A stretch of 64,000 nucleotides of DNA, from assembly GCA_024234735.1 (NCBI GenBank), contig JACKNV010000001.1:372001-436000 (forward strand), read 5' to 3'. This DNA comes from Pseudomonadales bacterium. Its GTDB lineage: Bacteria; Pseudomonadota; Gammaproteobacteria; Pseudomonadales; Halieaceae. Position numbers and translations under genes: made by a program. Below, piece after piece: positions 62,031 through 64,000 of this stretch. Each line of letters begins with the position of its first letter. Position 1 is the first letter of the stretch. The notes beneath the pieces are model-generated. The model had not been told where the DNA came from, searched no databases, and saw only the letters and a program-made list of their open reading frames with translations.

Positions 62031-63265
62031 TGGATGAGCATCGGGAATCTTCCGGCCCTCTGGCCGGGGTGCGGGTATTGGATCTTTCCCGGGTTCTTGC
62101 CGGGCCCTGGGCGACCCAGGTGCTCGGTGATCTGGGCGCGGAAGTGATAAAGGTCGAGCACCCCCGTCAGGGGGATGACACCCGCCGCTGGGGGCCACCT
62201 TTTCTGGAGGATGGCTCGGGAGACGCCACCTACTACCTGTGTGCCAACCGCAACAAGCAATCGATCGCGGTCGACCTGGCGAGTCCTGAAGGGCAACGGA
62301 TCATCCGCGATCTGGCGCAACGCGCGGATATCCTGGTGGAGAACTTCAGGGTGGACGGGCTGGCCAAATACGGGCTCGACTATGCCTCCTTGCATCGGGA
62401 GCACCCGGCCCTTGTCTACTGTTCCATCACGGGTTTCGGCCAGACTGGGCCCTATCGCCAGCGCGGCGGGTACGACTTTCTGATCCAGGGGATGAGCGGC
62501 CTGATGAGTGTCACCGGGCGCGCCGATGGCGAGCCGGGGGAGGGGCCTTTGAAAGTCGGCATTCCTACCTGCGATCTCTCTACCGGGTTGTATGCCGCCA
62601 TCGCCATGCTGGCGGCGCTCCACCATGCCCGGGCAACCGGGGAGGGGCAGCATATCGACTGCGCCCTGCTTGACAGCCAGGTGGCCCTGCTGGCGAACCA
62701 GGCCTCGAATTTCCTGAATGGCGACATGGTACCGCGGCGCCTGGGTAACGAGCACCCCAACACGGTGCCCTACCAGGATTTCGAGACCGCCGACGGCAGT
62801 ATTCTGGTGGCTCTTGGCAATGACCGGCAATTCAAGGCGTTCTGCGCCCTGCTCGGGCTTGAAGACCTGCCGGACGATCCGCGGTTCATTGACAATGCCG
62901 GGCGCAGCCGCAATCGCTCGGCGCTGCAGACCGTGCTTGGGAAGGCCATTGGCGGGTGGGCCTCCGTCGATCTGCAGGCCGCCATGGATGCCGCAGGGCT
63001 CCCCGGGGGGCGGGTGAATACGGTCCCGGAGATCCTGGCAGATCCCCAGGTCGCTGCCCGGGGCCTGGTCCAGGACATGTATCGGCGGGACGGTACCTGC
63101 GTAAAACTACTCGGATTTCCGGCGCAGCTGTCGGTGACCCCGGCTACCTGCCGCAGCGCACCGCCGCGGATGGGGGAGGACACCGAGTCCGTTCTGCGCG
63201 AGCAGCTGGGGCTGGACGATGCTGAAATCGAGCGGCTGCGACGCAGTGGTGTGGTATTCCCGTAA
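62030..63265 (+). CDS. CaiB/BaiF family III CoA-transferase
   Basis: 411 residues; start ATG shares a base with the preceding TAA. N-terminal LAGVRVLDLSRVLAGPWATQVLGDLGAEVIKVEHP is the family hallmark, and the catalytic Asp is D182 in GIPTCDLSTG. These enzymes move CoA between carboxylic acids, e.g. from succinyl-CoA. Coupled to the dehydrogenase pair, it likely activates the acid that enters beta-oxidation. Length is normal. Confidence 0.94.
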   Translation: MDEHRESSGPLAGVRVLDLSRVLAGPWATQVLGDLGAEVIKVEHPRQGDDTRRWGPPFLEDGSGDATYYLCANRNKQSIAVDLASPEGQRIIRDLAQRADILVENFRVDGLAKYGLDYASLHREHPALVYCSITGFGQTGPYRQRGGYDFLIQGMSGLMSVTGRADGEPGEGPLKVGIPTCDLSTGLYAAIAMLAALHHARATGEGQHIDCALLDSQVALLANQASNFLNGDMVPRRLGNEHPNTVPYQDFETADGSILVALGNDRQFKAFCALLGLEDLPDDPRFIDNAGRSRNRSALQTVLGKAIGGWASVDLQAAMDAAGLPGGRVNTVPEILADPQVAARGLVQDMYRRDGTCVKLLGFPAQLSVTPATCRSAPPRMGEDTESVLREQLGLDDAEIERLRRSGVVFP

Positions 63266-63352
63266 GTCTTTGTAGTCGGGCAAGCGCGTTGCCCGGGGCT
63301 GCTTTTTGGGGTGCCAGCAACGCTACCAGGGTGCCAGAGAATTGCTTCAAAT

Positions 63353-63390
63353 CAGTATTTATTTATTAACTTATATATAAGATAATACTG
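63353..63390. promoter_or_regulatory. AT-rich promoter with palindromes upstream of BVMO gene
   Basis: CTTATATATAAG at 63370-63381 is a 12-base perfect palindrome with the same TTATATATAA core as the one before the acyl-CoA dehydrogenase pair. Outer arms CAGTATT (63353-63359) and AATACTG (63384-63390) form a second inverted repeat around it. Confidence 0.5.
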
Positions 63391-63422
63391 CAAAGTATCG
63401 CGGAGACCTGAGGAATCTAGCT

Positions 63423-64000
63423 ATGACCGCACCAAGTCTGCAAATAACCGACGATGCGCGCTGTCTGCCCATCCGGGACGAAACCGGCCTGAAACAGGCA
63501 CTGCTGGACGCCAACCTGCCGTCACTGTTGATGGTCTATGTCCAGTACACACATGACGAGACCTATCTGGACCGTTTTGAGCCCTACCTGAAGTCGATTT
63601 ACACGACGGATGCACCCGCGCTGCCCGATGATCTGGTGCAAGACCTGCGCGATCGCCTGTTCGAACTGCTGACCCGACCGGAGCCGCCGGAGGACGTGAG
63701 GCCTTCTCCGCAATTTGTGCGCCGGATGATGAGTGTCGGAGTGGGCCAGGAGGTGGACGAAGAGCTGATCCCGGTGTTGTACAACCAGATGGGTTTCGAG
63801 CGGCCCGTGCCGCGCAGGGAGTTGCCGGACCGCCCGCAACCGCCGGCCGGGTTCAAGGTGCTGGTCATCGGCGGCGGGATGAGCGGCATTGCCGCCGGCG
63901 TCAGGTTGGACGATGCCGGATACGATTACACCATCGTCGAGAAGAACGCCGAGATGGGCGGCACCTGGTGGGAGAATGTCTATCCCGGTGTCGGGCTCGA
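63423..64000 (+). CDS. Baeyer-Villiger monooxygenase with N-terminal extension (3' end outside window)
   Basis: The visible 192 residues start at ATG 63423 (TGAGGAAT upstream). After an unusual 140-residue N-terminal domain comes the FAD motif VLVIGGGMSGIAAG (G150-x-G152-x-x-G155), the acid end of the second strand (IVEKN), and the class-specific GGTWWENVYPGV. The same N-terminal extension type occurs in 4-hydroxyacetophenone monooxygenase. The enzyme inserts oxygen next to a ketone, making an ester or lactone, with NADPH and FAD. The NADP-binding part lies beyond the window. Confidence 0.92.
   Translation, partial: MTAPSLQITDDARCLPIRDETGLKQALLDANLPSLLMVYVQYTHDETYLDRFEPYLKSIYTTDAPALPDDLVQDLRDRLFELLTRPEPPEDVRPSPQFVRRMMSVGVGQEVDEELIPVLYNQMGFERPVPRRELPDRPQPPAGFKVLVIGGGMSGIAAGVRLDDAGYDYTIVEKNAEMGGTWWENVYPGVGL

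Noticed and set aside
1..64000. Mobile element, prophage, CRISPR array or known anti-phage system.
   Set aside because: I found no transposase, integrase, phage structural gene, regularly spaced repeats or defence-type nuclease/helicase set in any frame I read.

Overview
The window reads as chromosomal DNA of a free-living, aerobic, probably marine gammaproteobacterium, GC-rich with high coding density. Supporting signs are the divergent mltF/purL pair, a cyanide-insensitive bd oxidase, two TonB receptors, a PQQ alcohol dehydrogenase and many acyl-CoA, short-chain dehydrogenase and oxygenase genes. The style fits the Halieaceae/Cellvibrionales group; that placement is inference from gene content. 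I saw no insertion sequence, prophage, integrase or CRISPR array.

Layout. 0-8.7 kb is a redox/electrophile-response region: an SDR cut by the left edge, two pirins, three LysR regulators with divergent partners, an LtrA-like membrane protein, an SDR and an AzoR-type quinone/azo reductase. 8.8-15.3 kb holds a DUF599 protein, an exported SurE-like phosphatase and a Fur-box-controlled iron-uptake operon (TonB receptor, two small membrane proteins, PepSY reductase). 15.3-18.6 kb has a ribbon-helix-helix regulator divergent from a SulP transporter, a small unknown, YjdM and a MAPEG protein. 18.7-24.7 kb is an alcohol/hydroxy-acid oxidation block (FMN hydroxy-acid dehydrogenase, D-2-hydroxyacid dehydrogenase, quinohemoprotein alcohol dehydrogenase, Crp/Fnr regulator, SDR). 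24.7-28.4 kb has a second TonB receptor divergent from a BlaI-like repressor and a short M56 peptidase. 28.4-31.3 kb is the cio/cyd oxidase operon with an unknown third gene. 31.6-34.2 kb has an Omp85-type barrel protein, a DUF3313 lipoprotein and tadA. 34.3-35.5 kb is a scar of two dead genes (katG and a ZIP transporter). 35.6-49.9 kb is mostly conserved housekeeping (mltF, purL, secDF), with an FkbM methyltransferase, nitroreductase, dienoyl-CoA isomerase, peptidyl-prolyl isomerase, HupE/UreJ protein and OYE-family reductase. 50-54.2 kb has a cytochrome P450, a lipoprotein, a YbfF-like esterase, a DUF3301 protein and queD, with a noncoding stretch carrying clustered DnaA boxes. 54.4-54.6 kb holds tRNA-Val and tRNA-Asp.

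54.8-64 kb is a catabolic island: SDR, VOC protein, an unknown protein with a possible Fe(II)/2-oxoglutarate-oxygenase facial triad, an HSL-type esterase, a variant crotonase, a tandem acyl-CoA dehydrogenase pair, a class III CoA-transferase and a Baeyer-Villiger monooxygenase with an N-terminal extension that runs off the right edge. A plausible logic is BVMO ester/lactone formation from a ketone, esterase cleavage, CoA activation or transfer, then beta-oxidation, perhaps of a cyclic, terpenoid or steroid-like substrate. Substrate and pathway are inference. The least ordinary items are the 353-residue putative oxygenase, the AT-rich palindrome shared by two promoters in this island, the DnaA-box cluster near 53.5 kb, the TonB/BlaI/M56 locus with its long-arm inverted repeat, and the katG/zip scar.
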